From: G965213525 sp965213525
GTDB lineage: Bacteria; Actinomycetota; Acidimicrobiia; Acidimicrobiales; Poriferisodalaceae
Length of the DNA stretch: 64,000 bases
Direction: 5' to 3'
Assembly (NCBI GenBank): GCA_965213525.1
Contig: OZ243889.1
Coordinates: 1,116,001-1,180,000, forward strand
A program made the position numbers and the translations under genes. This document shows positions 42,591 to 52,289 of this stretch, piece after piece; the stretch's first letter is position 1; every line of letters begins with the position of its first letter. The notes beneath the pieces were generated by a model. That model saw only the letters and a program-made list of their open reading frames with translations, was not told where the DNA came from and searched no databases.

Positions 42591-43771
42591 GCGGCCGCTC
42601 GCGGCGGGGCGGTCACCCCGTCGGCGTCGAACCAGGCGCCCGAACGCAGGCAGCCGACCGGCTCGAGCACCTGATCGGCCACGACGGTCTCCTTGCCGTC
42701 GCTCAGCTCGGTCGCCTCGGTGGCGATGCGCAGCACCGAGACGTGGGCCTCGCGACCGGGGGCGAGCGACCCGAGCTCGTCGAGGCGGCCGATGCTGCGG
42801 GCAGCGTTGACGGTTGCCATGGCGATGACGGCGGGCAGCTCGACGCCCAGGTGCCAGATCTTGGACATGGTGGTGGCCAGGCTGAAGACGGGCCCGTCGA
42901 GGTTGAACACGTTGAGGTCGGTGGAGATGGTGTCGGGCAGGTAGCCCTGGTCCATCAGCCGGCGGGCGTCACGGAACCGGAAGTCGGTGCCGCTGTGGCC
43001 CACGTCGAGGCGCACGCCCCGATCGACGGCGTCACGGAACTCGGCGATCACCTTGCCGTCGGTGCCGATCATCCCGCCCGCACCACGGAAGGCGTGGGTG
43101 ATGATGTCGCCGGGCCGCAGCGCCCGCAGCAGGTCCGGCGTCGAGATCGTCGGGGTGAACGGGAACCGGCCGAGGTGCACCATCACCGGCTTGTCGCCAG
43201 CGACCTCCTGCGCCCCTTCGAGGAACGGCGAGCGGGACTCGTCCTCGCCGTCGACGTAGCAGGCCCGCACCTTGAACCCGACGGCGAGGTCGGCGTGGCG
43301 CTCGAAGCTCTCGCGTGCCGAGGCGATGTCGAGGTTGCGCAGATCGTTGGCGATCTCGAGCTTGTGGCAGATGAAGTCCTTGGTCGCCAGATAGAGCTGG
43401 TTGGCGTCCATGAACGCGTAGACCTTGGTCGACACGTCGGGGTGGTCGAGCCAGGCTCGCCGGCTGACGTCGAAGGTGGCGATGCCGCTGGTCCCGCCGT
43501 CGACGAGCACCGGCACGCCGTGGGCGACGCCCACCTGGTCGGGCTCGAGGCAGAAGTCGCCGAGGCCGGCCATCACGTGCACGTGGGCGTCGATGAGCCC
43601 GGGTGTGACCACCGATCCGGTGCAGTCGCGCACCTCGGCGTCGGGGTGGGCGGCGGCGGCGTCGGGGCCGACCCCGACGATCCGGCCATCGCTCACGACC
43701 ACGTCGGCCGTCTCGTCGAGCTCGTTTGCCGGGTCGATGACCCGGCCGCCTGCCAGCACCATGGTGTCCAT
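42587..43771 (-). CDS. Dihydroorotase-like amidohydrolase/deacetylase
   Basis: A 394-residue TIM-barrel hydrolase. The start ATG 43771 begins the beta-sandwich (MVLAGGRVIDPANELDETAD). Metal motifs: VTPGLIDAHVHVMAGLGDF, GFKVRACYVDGED (candidate carboxylated Lys), VMVHLGRFP, THAFRGAGG and STDLNVFNLDGP. The pattern resembles the EF_0837-type amidohydrolase/deacetylase family and dihydroorotase. First gene of the five-gene operon, so ring opening or closing of a cyclic amide would fit with the deaminases downstream; the substrate is unproven. Confidence 0.75.
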   Translation of the reverse strand: MDTMVLAGGRVIDPANELDETADVVVSDGRIVGVGPDAAAAHPDAEVRDCTGSVVTPGLIDAHVHVMAGLGDFCLEPDQVGVAHGVPVLVDGGTSGIATFDVSRRAWLDHPDVSTKVYAFMDANQLYLATKDFICHKLEIANDLRNLDIASARESFERHADLAVGFKVRACYVDGEDESRSPFLEGAQEVAGDKPVMVHLGRFPFTPTISTPDLLRALRPGDIITHAFRGAGGMIGTDGKVIAEFRDAVDRGVRLDVGHSGTDFRFRDARRLMDQGYLPDTISTDLNVFNLDGPVFSLATTMSKIWHLGVELPAVIAMATVNAARSIGRLDELGSLAPGREAHVSVLRIATEATELSDGKETVVADQVLEPVGCLRSGAWFDADGVTAPPRAAA

Positions 43772-43878
43772 GGGCGCACCATATGCAGCGAGGGTTGCGC
43801 TTGCGTCACGGGCTCCTGCACCCGTTCTTTCGCAGCCGGCCCCGTCGTCGTGGCCCTCGGCGTGCGAGTGGCGCCGCC

Positions 43879-44280
43879 TCAGGTGCGCCAGCTCGCCCGG
43901 GGATCGGCCTCGGGTCCCTCCGCGTCGCCGGTGCGCACGTACCACTCCCAACGGGTGCCGTCGGGGCCGTCGAGCCACGTCTCGGTCTTGGTGGCGAAGC
44001 AGCACACGGCGTCGGCGACGCCGGTGGTGTCGATGCCCACGCCCGAGAGGCGCTGCTCAGCGGCCACCACCTCCTCGGCGGTCTCGGTCTCGACGCCGAG
44101 GTGGTTCAGCGAGCCGCTCGGGCCTGCACCCTCGAACAGCACGAGCTTGAGGGGTGGTTCGGCGATCGCGAAGTTGGCGTACCCGTCGCGGATCTTGGCC
44201 GGTTCGGTGGCGAACAGCCGGGAGTAGAAGTCGACGGCTGCGTCGAGGTCATCGACGTTCAGGGCGAGCTGCAGGCGCAC
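43879..44280 (-). CDS. arsI: ArsI/CadI-family glyoxalase-fold protein
   Basis: A 133-residue VOC-fold protein resembling ArsI C-As lyase / CadI: LQLALNVDDLDAAVDFYSRL, SGSLNHLGVETET, and GVADAVCCFATKTETWLDGP with a vicinal Cys pair, then DGTRWEWYV. ArsI-type enzymes cleave carbon-arsenic bonds of trivalent organoarsenicals. GTG 44280 is preferred, with GGAAGGA five bases upstream; the earlier frame overlaps the regulatory gap. It is divergent from arsR, followed by arsC and an aquaporin, which supports the arsenic role. Confidence 0.75.
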   Translation of the reverse strand: MRLQLALNVDDLDAAVDFYSRLFATEPAKIRDGYANFAIAEPPLKLVLFEGAGPSGSLNHLGVETETAEEVVAAEQRLSGVGIDTTGVADAVCCFATKTETWLDGPDGTRWEWYVRTGDAEGPEADPRASWRT

Positions 44281-44365
44281 GGTGGTCCTTCCGGAGGCGA
44301 CAGCGGGCGACCGACGATCGCCTCGCAACGATGGTGTTCGATCGCTTCGCATCTACGCGCTTGGC

Positions 44366-44381
44366 ATCGATGGTGATCGAT
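44366..44381. promoter_or_regulatory. Candidate ArsR operator
   Basis: ATCGAT-GGTG-ATCGAT is a symmetric element in the most AT-rich part of the arsI-arsR gap. TTGCATCG and CGCATCGAAG follow. It lies 40-odd bases before the preferred arsR start and about 90 before arsI, so one regulator could control both. Confidence 0.4.
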
Positions 44382-44420
44382 ATGTTGCATCGTCGCATCG
44401 AAGGCTGTCAATATGTCGTC

Positions 44421-44789
44421 GTGGCTGGCGAGGACGACGTGCGGCCGTGGTGCTGCCCACCCCTCACCACCGAGGTGCTCGACGCACACCACGCCGACGA
44501 GCTGGCCGGCGTGATGAAGGCGCTCGCCGATCCCGTGCGGCTGCGCCTGGTGTCCATCGTCGCCAACGCCGCCTCCGGCGAGGTGTGCGCATGTGACCTC
44601 CCCGCTCTCGTGGGTCGATCACAGCCCACCGTCAGCCACCACCTCGCTCAGCTGGTCGCCGCCGGGGTGCTCGAGCGCTCGCAGCGGGGTCGGTGGGCCT
44701 GGTTCCACCTGCGACCCGGGCGGTTGCAGGCCCTGTCCGAGCTGCTCGATGCGACCGCAGCGACAGCCCGCTCCCCCGCCGACGCCTGA
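44421..44789 (+). CDS. arsR: ArsR/SmtB-family arsenic-responsive repressor
   Basis: A winged-helix metalloregulator of about 122 residues. PWCCPPL near the N-terminus gives a vicinal Cys pair, MKALADPVRLRLVSIVANAA opens the domain, VCACDLPALVGRSQPTVSHH contains two more Cys and the recognition helix, and the wing follows. The start is uncertain: GTG 44421 keeps the operator-like repeats upstream; ATG 44382 or 44370 would add 13-17 residues. It likely represses arsI, itself, arsC and the aquaporin gene until As(III) binds. Confidence 0.8.
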   Translation: MAGEDDVRPWCCPPLTTEVLDAHHADELAGVMKALADPVRLRLVSIVANAASGEVCACDLPALVGRSQPTVSHHLAQLVAAGVLERSQRGRWAWFHLRPGRLQALSELLDATAATARSPADA

Positions 44790-44902
44790 CCTCCATCCCG
44801 CAGCTCTCGGGGGCCTCGCCGACGATGCGATCACCGACGCTGCCGGCCTCCCCATCGCAACTGACCGCCCTGCAGACACCACCACCGCCGAAGGAACCTG
44901 CG

Positions 44903-45388
44903 ATGACCTCGCCCGAACCGCCCCGCCCCGCCACCGATCCGACCCCGACCGGCTCGCCCGCCCCGACCGGAGCACCGGCCCCACAGCGACCCACCGTGCT
45001 GTTCCTCTGCGTCCACAACGCCGGCCGGTCCCAGATGGCCGCGGGGTGGCTCCGGCACCTGGCGGACGAAGCCATCGAGGTCCGCTCCGGTGGATCCGAA
45101 CCTGCTGGTGAGCTCAACCCGGCGGCGGTGACGGCGATGGCCGAGGTCGGCGTGGACCTCACCGGCGAGGCGCCGCGGCGCTGGGACGACGCCGAGGTGC
45201 GAGCGGCCGACGTCGTGGTCACCATGGGCTGCGGGGACAGCTGCCCGATCGTGCCCGGCGTGCGCTACGAGGACTGGAACCTCACCGACCCCGCCGAGCA
45301 GCCGGTCGAGGTGGTCCGGGAGGTCCGTGACGAGATCCGCCGGCGGGTCGAGGTCCTGGCGCTCAGCCTCGGGGTCGGCCCGGCGTGA
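44903..45388 (+). CDS. arsC: Arsenate reductase, low-MW phosphatase type
   Basis: A 161-residue enzyme reducing As(V) to As(III). After a 28-residue Pro/Thr-rich leader comes the P-loop VLFLCVHNAGRSQMAAG (C36, R42), then RSGGSEPAGELNPAAV and VVTMGCGDSCPIVPG with C110 and C114, the redox pair of thioredoxin-coupled ArsC. ATG 44903 has AAGGAA at 44891-44896. It is 113 bp after arsR and joined to the aquaporin gene by a GTGA overlap. Confidence 0.85.
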   Translation: MTSPEPPRPATDPTPTGSPAPTGAPAPQRPTVLFLCVHNAGRSQMAAGWLRHLADEAIEVRSGGSEPAGELNPAAVTAMAEVGVDLTGEAPRRWDDAEVRAADVVVTMGCGDSCPIVPGVRYEDWNLTDPAEQPVEVVREVRDEIRRRVEVLALSLGVGPA

Positions 45389-46155
45389 GGGCCGGCGCCC
45401 GGGTGGACGGGTCGTGGCGCCCCGACCTCCGGCGCCTGACCGCCGAGCTCGTCGGCACGGCGTTCCTGCTCGCTGCGGTGGTGGGCTCGGGCATCATGGC
45501 CGAGCAGCTCACCGACGACGTCGGCCTGCAGCTGCTCCAGAACGCCTTGGCCACCGCCGGGGTGCTGACCGCGCTGATCCTGGCGCTCGGCCCGGCCTCG
45601 GGCGCCCACTTCAACCCGGTGGTCACCCTGGCCGACCGCATCTTCGGGGGCATGGACACCCCCACCGCGGCGTCCTACGTCGTCGCCCAGGTCGCCGGCG
45701 GGGTGCTCGGCGTGCTCGTCGCCAACGCGATGTTCGACCTGTCGGTCATCGACTGGTCCACCACGACGCGCTCTGGTGCTCACCTGGTGCTGGCCGAGGG
45801 GGTGGCCACGATCGGGCTGCTGTTGGTGATCTTCGGGGTCGTGCGATCGGGCCGGCCGATGCTGGCCGCGTTCTCGGTGGGCGGCTACATCGCCGGCGCC
45901 TACTACTTCACGTCCTCGACGAGCTTCGCCAACCCGGCGGTCACCGTCGCCCGCACGTTCTCGGACACCTTCGCCGGCATCGAGCCCTCTTCGGCCCCGG
46001 CCTTCGTCGCCGCCCAGCTGGGCGCCACGATCCTCGCCGTGGCCCTGATCCGGGTGATCTACCCCGACATCTCCGACGTCGCCGACCAGGTCATCGTCCC
46101 CCATGGCGACACCGCCGCCCACGAAGAGGTCGAGGTCGAGGCCGAGCCGCCGTAA
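45385..46155 (+). CDS. Aquaporin/aquaglyceroporin, likely As(III) channel
   Basis: A 256-residue six-helix MIP channel. Both half-helix motifs are present: HFNPVVTLADR in the first half and FANPAVTVARTFSD in the second. The acidic tail (HEEVEVEAEPP) is cytoplasmic. GTG 45385 overlaps the arsC stop. In this position it corresponds to AqpS-type channels that let arsenite made by ArsC leave down its gradient. No ArsB or Acr3 pump is in the window. Confidence 0.8.
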   Translation: MRAGARVDGSWRPDLRRLTAELVGTAFLLAAVVGSGIMAEQLTDDVGLQLLQNALATAGVLTALILALGPASGAHFNPVVTLADRIFGGMDTPTAASYVVAQVAGGVLGVLVANAMFDLSVIDWSTTTRSGAHLVLAEGVATIGLLLVIFGVVRSGRPMLAAFSVGGYIAGAYYFTSSTSFANPAVTVARTFSDTFAGIEPSSAPAFVAAQLGATILAVALIRVIYPDISDVADQVIVPHGDTAAHEEVEVEAEPP

Positions 46156-46179
46156 GCCGCTGTGGGCCTGCGTGGGCGG

Positions 46180-46250
46180 CACCGAGGTGACCGGGCCGAC
46201 GTGCGCGACACCGAGGTGATCGGGTCTGGGCGACACCGAGGTGATCGGGC
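46180..46250. repeat. Three palindromic CACCGAGGTGA repeats
   Basis: CACCGAGGTGAYCGGG occurs at 46180, 46209 and 46234 (spacings 29 and 25). CACC-GA-GGTG is itself an inverted repeat. The array sits 114-184 bases before the heliorhodopsin start and after the aquaporin gene. It could be a regulator-binding array or a remnant of short interspersed repeats. Confidence 0.6.
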
Positions 46251-46363
46251 CGAGGTCCCAAGCCGTCGTCGGTGAGGTGTTCATCGGCGCCCGGCGGGGG
46301 ACGACGCCCTGACGGTCCGCCCGACGATCCCGTCCAGGTGACCGCGATGGAGGGATCCACGCC

Positions 46364-47152
46364 ATGACCACCGCCACCGCCACCAGGAACGACGCCGTCG
46401 CGTCGGGCGTCACGCCGGATCGGCTGGGTGATCTGCGCCGTTGGAACCTCGGGCTCACCGCGTTGCACGCCGTGCAGGCCGTCGTCGTCGTCGTCCTGGC
46501 GAGCGACTTCGCCGTCACCCTCACCTCGACGTATCCGGACGGTCCGCCCGGGACGAGGACCCCCCAGCCAGCCGAGCTCTTCGACGTGCGCATCGGAGCG
46601 GCGATCGCGGTGTTCCTCGGGCTCGCCGCCCTCGACCACCTCCTCACCGCCACCGTCGCCCGCCAGACCTACGAATCCGACCTCCGGGACGGCATCAACC
46701 GGTTCCGCTGGGTCGAGTACTCCTTCAGTGCCACGCTGATGGTGCTGCTCATCGCCTCCTACGCCGGCATCACCGACATCACCGGGGTCGTCGCCATCGC
46801 CGGGGCGAACGTGGCGATGATCCTGTTCGGCTGGCTGCAGGAGCGGATGAACCCGCCGGGGCGGGCGACGACGACGATGACGCCGTTCTGGTTCGGCGTC
46901 CTGGTCGGCCTCGCCCCGTGGGTGGCGATCGCCGTCAACCTCTTCGGCGCCGACACCGTGCCCAACTTCGTCTACGGGATCTTCTTCGCCCAGCTCGTGT
47001 TCTTCTTCAGCTTCGGGCTGAACCAGTGGCTGCAGTACCGCGGGGTCTGGCGGTGGTCGGACTACGCCTTTGGCGAGAAGGCGTACCTGGTGCTGAGCCT
47101 GGGCGCCAAGTCGGTGCTGGCCTGGCAGATCTTCGGCGGATCGCTGAACTGA
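46364..47152 (+). CDS. Heliorhodopsin
   Basis: A 262-residue seven-helix retinal protein. It matches the heliorhodopsin pattern along its length: LRRWNLGLTALHAVQAVVVV (helix A), ELFDVRIGAAIAVFLGLAAL, INRFRWVEYSFSATLMVLLI with E118 in the counterion position, GANVAMILFGWLQERMN, TPFWFGVLVGLAPWVAIAVN, and SDYAFGEKAYLVLSLGAKSV with Schiff-base K249, then LAWQIFGGSL. ATG 46364 has GGAGGGA at 46349-46355. No carotenoid-cleavage or retinal gene is nearby. Heliorhodopsins are thought to be light sensors or enzyme modulators; the function here is unknown. Confidence 0.92.
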   Translation: MTTATATRNDAVASGVTPDRLGDLRRWNLGLTALHAVQAVVVVVLASDFAVTLTSTYPDGPPGTRTPQPAELFDVRIGAAIAVFLGLAALDHLLTATVARQTYESDLRDGINRFRWVEYSFSATLMVLLIASYAGITDITGVVAIAGANVAMILFGWLQERMNPPGRATTTMTPFWFGVLVGLAPWVAIAVNLFGADTVPNFVYGIFFAQLVFFFSFGLNQWLQYRGVWRWSDYAFGEKAYLVLSLGAKSVLAWQIFGGSLN

Positions 47153-47175
47153 TCGAGGCCGCAGGAGGTCGTCGC

Positions 47176-47181
47176 TACGAT
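47176..47181 (+). promoter_or_regulatory. Candidate -10 box before the DapB-like gene
   Basis: TACGAT ends 8 bases before GTG 47190 (and six before an out-of-frame GTG). It lies in the 37-bp gap after heliorhodopsin, so the next gene may have its own near-leaderless promoter. Confidence 0.4.
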
Positions 47182-47189
47182 CGGCGGGT

Positions 47190-48242
47190 GTGGCGACACG
47201 GGTGATCCAGTGGGGCAGCGGCAACGTGGGCCGCAAGGCCATCGCCGCGGTGGCGGCGCGACCTGACCTCGAGCTGGTGGGCCTGATGGTGACCGATCCC
47301 GCCAAGGTCGGGCGCGACGCCGGTGAGCTGGCCGGCATCGACACGCTCGGGGTGGCCGCCACCGACAGCCTCGACGAGCTCGTGGCCCTCGACGCCGACG
47401 TGGTGCTGCACATGCCGCTGCCGTCGCTGGTGCACGGCGACGACCCCGGCGCCGACCTCGACGTGTTCTGCCGCCTGCTCGCCGGCGGCGCCCACGTCGT
47501 GACCACGGTCGGGTACATGTACCCGTCGGTGCACGGCGACGAGGTGATGGGCCGCCTCACCGAGGCCTGCCAGACCGGCGGGACGGCGTTCCACGGAACC
47601 GGAGCCAACCCGGGCTGGTTCGGCGACGTGGTGCCGCTGGTCATGTCGGGGCTGTCGCTGTGCATCGACCGCATCTCGGTCACCGAGATCAGCAGCTTCC
47701 AGCACTACCCGTCGCCCGAGATCATGTTCGACATGATGAACTTCGGGCGCACGCCGGCCGAGTTCGACGCCGTCTCGGCCCGTCACCGGGGCTGGCTCGA
47801 CGGCTTGTTCACCGAAGCGGTCCAGATGGTCGCCGACGGCCTCGGCCTCGACGTCGACGGCGTGTCCTCAGGGCTCGAGACGTGGGTCACCGACACCGAT
47901 CTTGACACCGCAGCCGGCCGAGTCGGTGCCGGGACGGTGGCGGGCCAGCGGTGGAACTGGCAGGCGACCATCGACGGCGAGCCCGTGGTCACCCAGGAGA
48001 CGGTGTGGCGGATGCACGACGACGCGGCCCCGGAGTGGCCCCGTGGCGACTGGTCGATCGTGATCGACGGTGAGCCCCGCATGCGCCTGTCCCTGCCCCA
48101 CGGCTGGAACCGCGACGTGTTGGCCTCCACGGCCGCCCACGCCGTGAACGTCATCGGTTACCTGGTCGACCGACCGCCCGGCGTCGCCACCTTCTTGGAC
48201 CTGCCCGTCGTCGCCGGCCGGGGTGCCCACCTCCGCCGCTGA
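47190..48242 (+). CDS. DapB-like NAD(P)-dependent dehydrogenase
   Basis: A 350-residue cytoplasmic oxidoreductase with an N-terminal Rossmann motif TRVIQWGSGNVGRKAIAAVA and GLMVTDPAKVGRDAGELAG. Then come VVTTVGYMYPSVHG and the motif GTGANPGWFGDVVPLVMSG found in the dihydrodipicolinate-reductase-like / 2,4-diaminopentanoate dehydrogenase group. True DapB catalytic motifs are missing. GTG 47190. It follows heliorhodopsin by 37 bp; a functional link is not established. Confidence 0.7.
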   Translation: MATRVIQWGSGNVGRKAIAAVAARPDLELVGLMVTDPAKVGRDAGELAGIDTLGVAATDSLDELVALDADVVLHMPLPSLVHGDDPGADLDVFCRLLAGGAHVVTTVGYMYPSVHGDEVMGRLTEACQTGGTAFHGTGANPGWFGDVVPLVMSGLSLCIDRISVTEISSFQHYPSPEIMFDMMNFGRTPAEFDAVSARHRGWLDGLFTEAVQMVADGLGLDVDGVSSGLETWVTDTDLDTAAGRVGAGTVAGQRWNWQATIDGEPVVTQETVWRMHDDAAPEWPRGDWSIVIDGEPRMRLSLPHGWNRDVLASTAAHAVNVIGYLVDRPPGVATFLDLPVVAGRGAHLRR

Positions 48243-48296
48243 CGCCGGCTCGGTGGGCACGCACCATCGCACCACGCGGTGGGCCAGACGGCGCGC

Positions 48297-51050
<2,754 letters not shown>

Positions 51051-51129
51051 CTCGGCCTCCCCCGTCGCGTCCACGTAGGCGGGCTCATCCTCCCATGCCC
51101 GGGCTCCACCTGGCCCGCCCCCCGGCTCC

Positions 51130-51483
51130 TCAGTCCTGCAGGGGGTCGTGGCCCCAGTTCATGAGGGAGTACCGCCACCTCGTCTCGGTCACGTCGCCGT
51201 CGGGTCGCTGTGCGAGGTGGCGGTGCACGTAGCCGATGACCTTCTCCATGTGGTCGTAGGCGTCGGTGTCGTAGTCGGCGACCTTGGTCCCCAACAACTC
51301 GACGATCCGCCGTCCGGAGCGGTGGCCGACGGATTCGTCGTCCTCACCCTCAGCGGCGCCCACCGACTGGGACTCCTCGGTGTCCAGCCACTCCTCGAGC
51401 TCTGACGGGCTCATGTTCACGACGTCGGAGAACTTGTTCCTGACGTCCTGGCGTTCGTCGTCGTCTCGCTGCTGGTCTGCCAT
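51130..51483 (-). CDS. DUF3140 family protein
   Basis: A 117-residue acidic cytoplasmic protein. VNMSPSELEEWLDTEESQSV, ESVGHRSGRRIVELLGTK, HMEKVIGYVHRHLAQRP and TRWRYSLMNWGHDPLQD are the conserved blocks of DUF3140, a small actinobacterial and proteobacterial family with no known activity. Start ATG 51483, with AGGAGG about 15 bases upstream. It probably stands alone. Confidence 0.85.
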   Translation of the reverse strand: MADQQRDDDERQDVRNKFSDVVNMSPSELEEWLDTEESQSVGAAEGEDDESVGHRSGRRIVELLGTKVADYDTDAYDHMEKVIGYVHRHLAQRPDGDVTETRWRYSLMNWGHDPLQD

Positions 51484-51554
51484 GGCCCTCGGTCCGCCTC
51501 CTGGTTCGCCCGCCCCGTCTGTGGCCCGGCGGAGATCTCGCCGGCCGTGAGGAG

Positions 51555-52007
51555 CTAGTCGACTACCCAGCGGCGCACGGCGGGAACCAACACGGCCATG
51601 GCGAACGTGCCCGCCACGATCGCCGAGATGCCCAGGCCCTGGCGACCGTCGAGCAGCAGCAGCGCGATCAGACCGCCGCCGACGAGGGAGATCGCCGACA
51701 GGGCCAGCAGGCCGCGCGCCATCCGGCTGCGGTCGAGCTCATCGGTGAGCACCTTGGCCTTGCCCTTGGCCCGGTCGAGGGTGCGTTCGGCCCAGGCGAA
51801 CTCCCGGGCGAGGATGGCCAGGCCCACCAGGATGACGAGCATCCCCGGCCCCGGCAGCACGAGCATGACCACCCCGGCGCCGAGCATGGTGACCCCGACG
51901 AGGAACACGACCATGCGCCGGGCGTTGGACGCGATGACCTCGAGCCAGCGCAGGGGGTGGTGCAACCCTCGGGTGCTGCGGTCGTCTGCGCTCGAGGTCG
52001 ATCCCAT
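51555..52007 (-). CDS. PGPGW-type small membrane protein
   Basis: A 150-residue membrane protein of the TIGR02611/PGPGW type. Residues ~30-55 and ~60-75 form helices around MLVLPGPGMLVILVGLAILA, followed by REFAWAERTLDRAKGKAKVL, the family hallmark, and two more C-terminal helices. ATG 52007 is chosen; the upstream frame is repeat sequence (52043-52160). Function unknown. Confidence 0.75.
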   Translation of the reverse strand: MGSTSSADDRSTRGLHHPLRWLEVIASNARRMVVFLVGVTMLGAGVVMLVLPGPGMLVILVGLAILAREFAWAERTLDRAKGKAKVLTDELDRSRMARGLLALSAISLVGGGLIALLLLDGRQGLGISAIVAGTFAMAVLVPAVRRWVVD

Positions 52008-52042
52008 GACGGCTGGAGTTTGACACGGCGACGGCATCGACC

Positions 52043-52160
52043 ACTGACGACCGGACCGCCTGGCCGCCTGAACCGCCTGACGACCGGACCGCCTGGCCGC
52101 CTGGCCGCCTGAACCGCCTGACGACCGGACCGCCTGACCGCCTGACCGGCTGACCGCTTG
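52043..52160 (+). repeat. GACCGGACCGCCTG minisatellite
   Basis: Units of roughly 31-40 bp, each starting GACCGGACCGCCTG and extended by CCGCCTG blocks, start at about 52049, 52080 and 52120. They fill the gap between the PGPGW gene and the divergent P450 gene, where their promoters should be. Confidence 0.75.
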
Positions 52161-52289
52161 CCGGCCGGTGATCCATGCGAGCGGGCCGTCACCCATGTGG
52201 CCGTCGCCGTCCGATGCGTGGTGTCATCGGGTCGCGGGGCGCCGCTCAGGATGGGGCCTCGCGCGCCGAGCGACGAGGACGACCACACC

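Noticed and set aside
47190..48242. True dihydrodipicolinate reductase (dapB)
   Set aside because: Only the Rossmann fold and related-family motifs match; lysine-pathway catalytic motifs and neighbours are missing.
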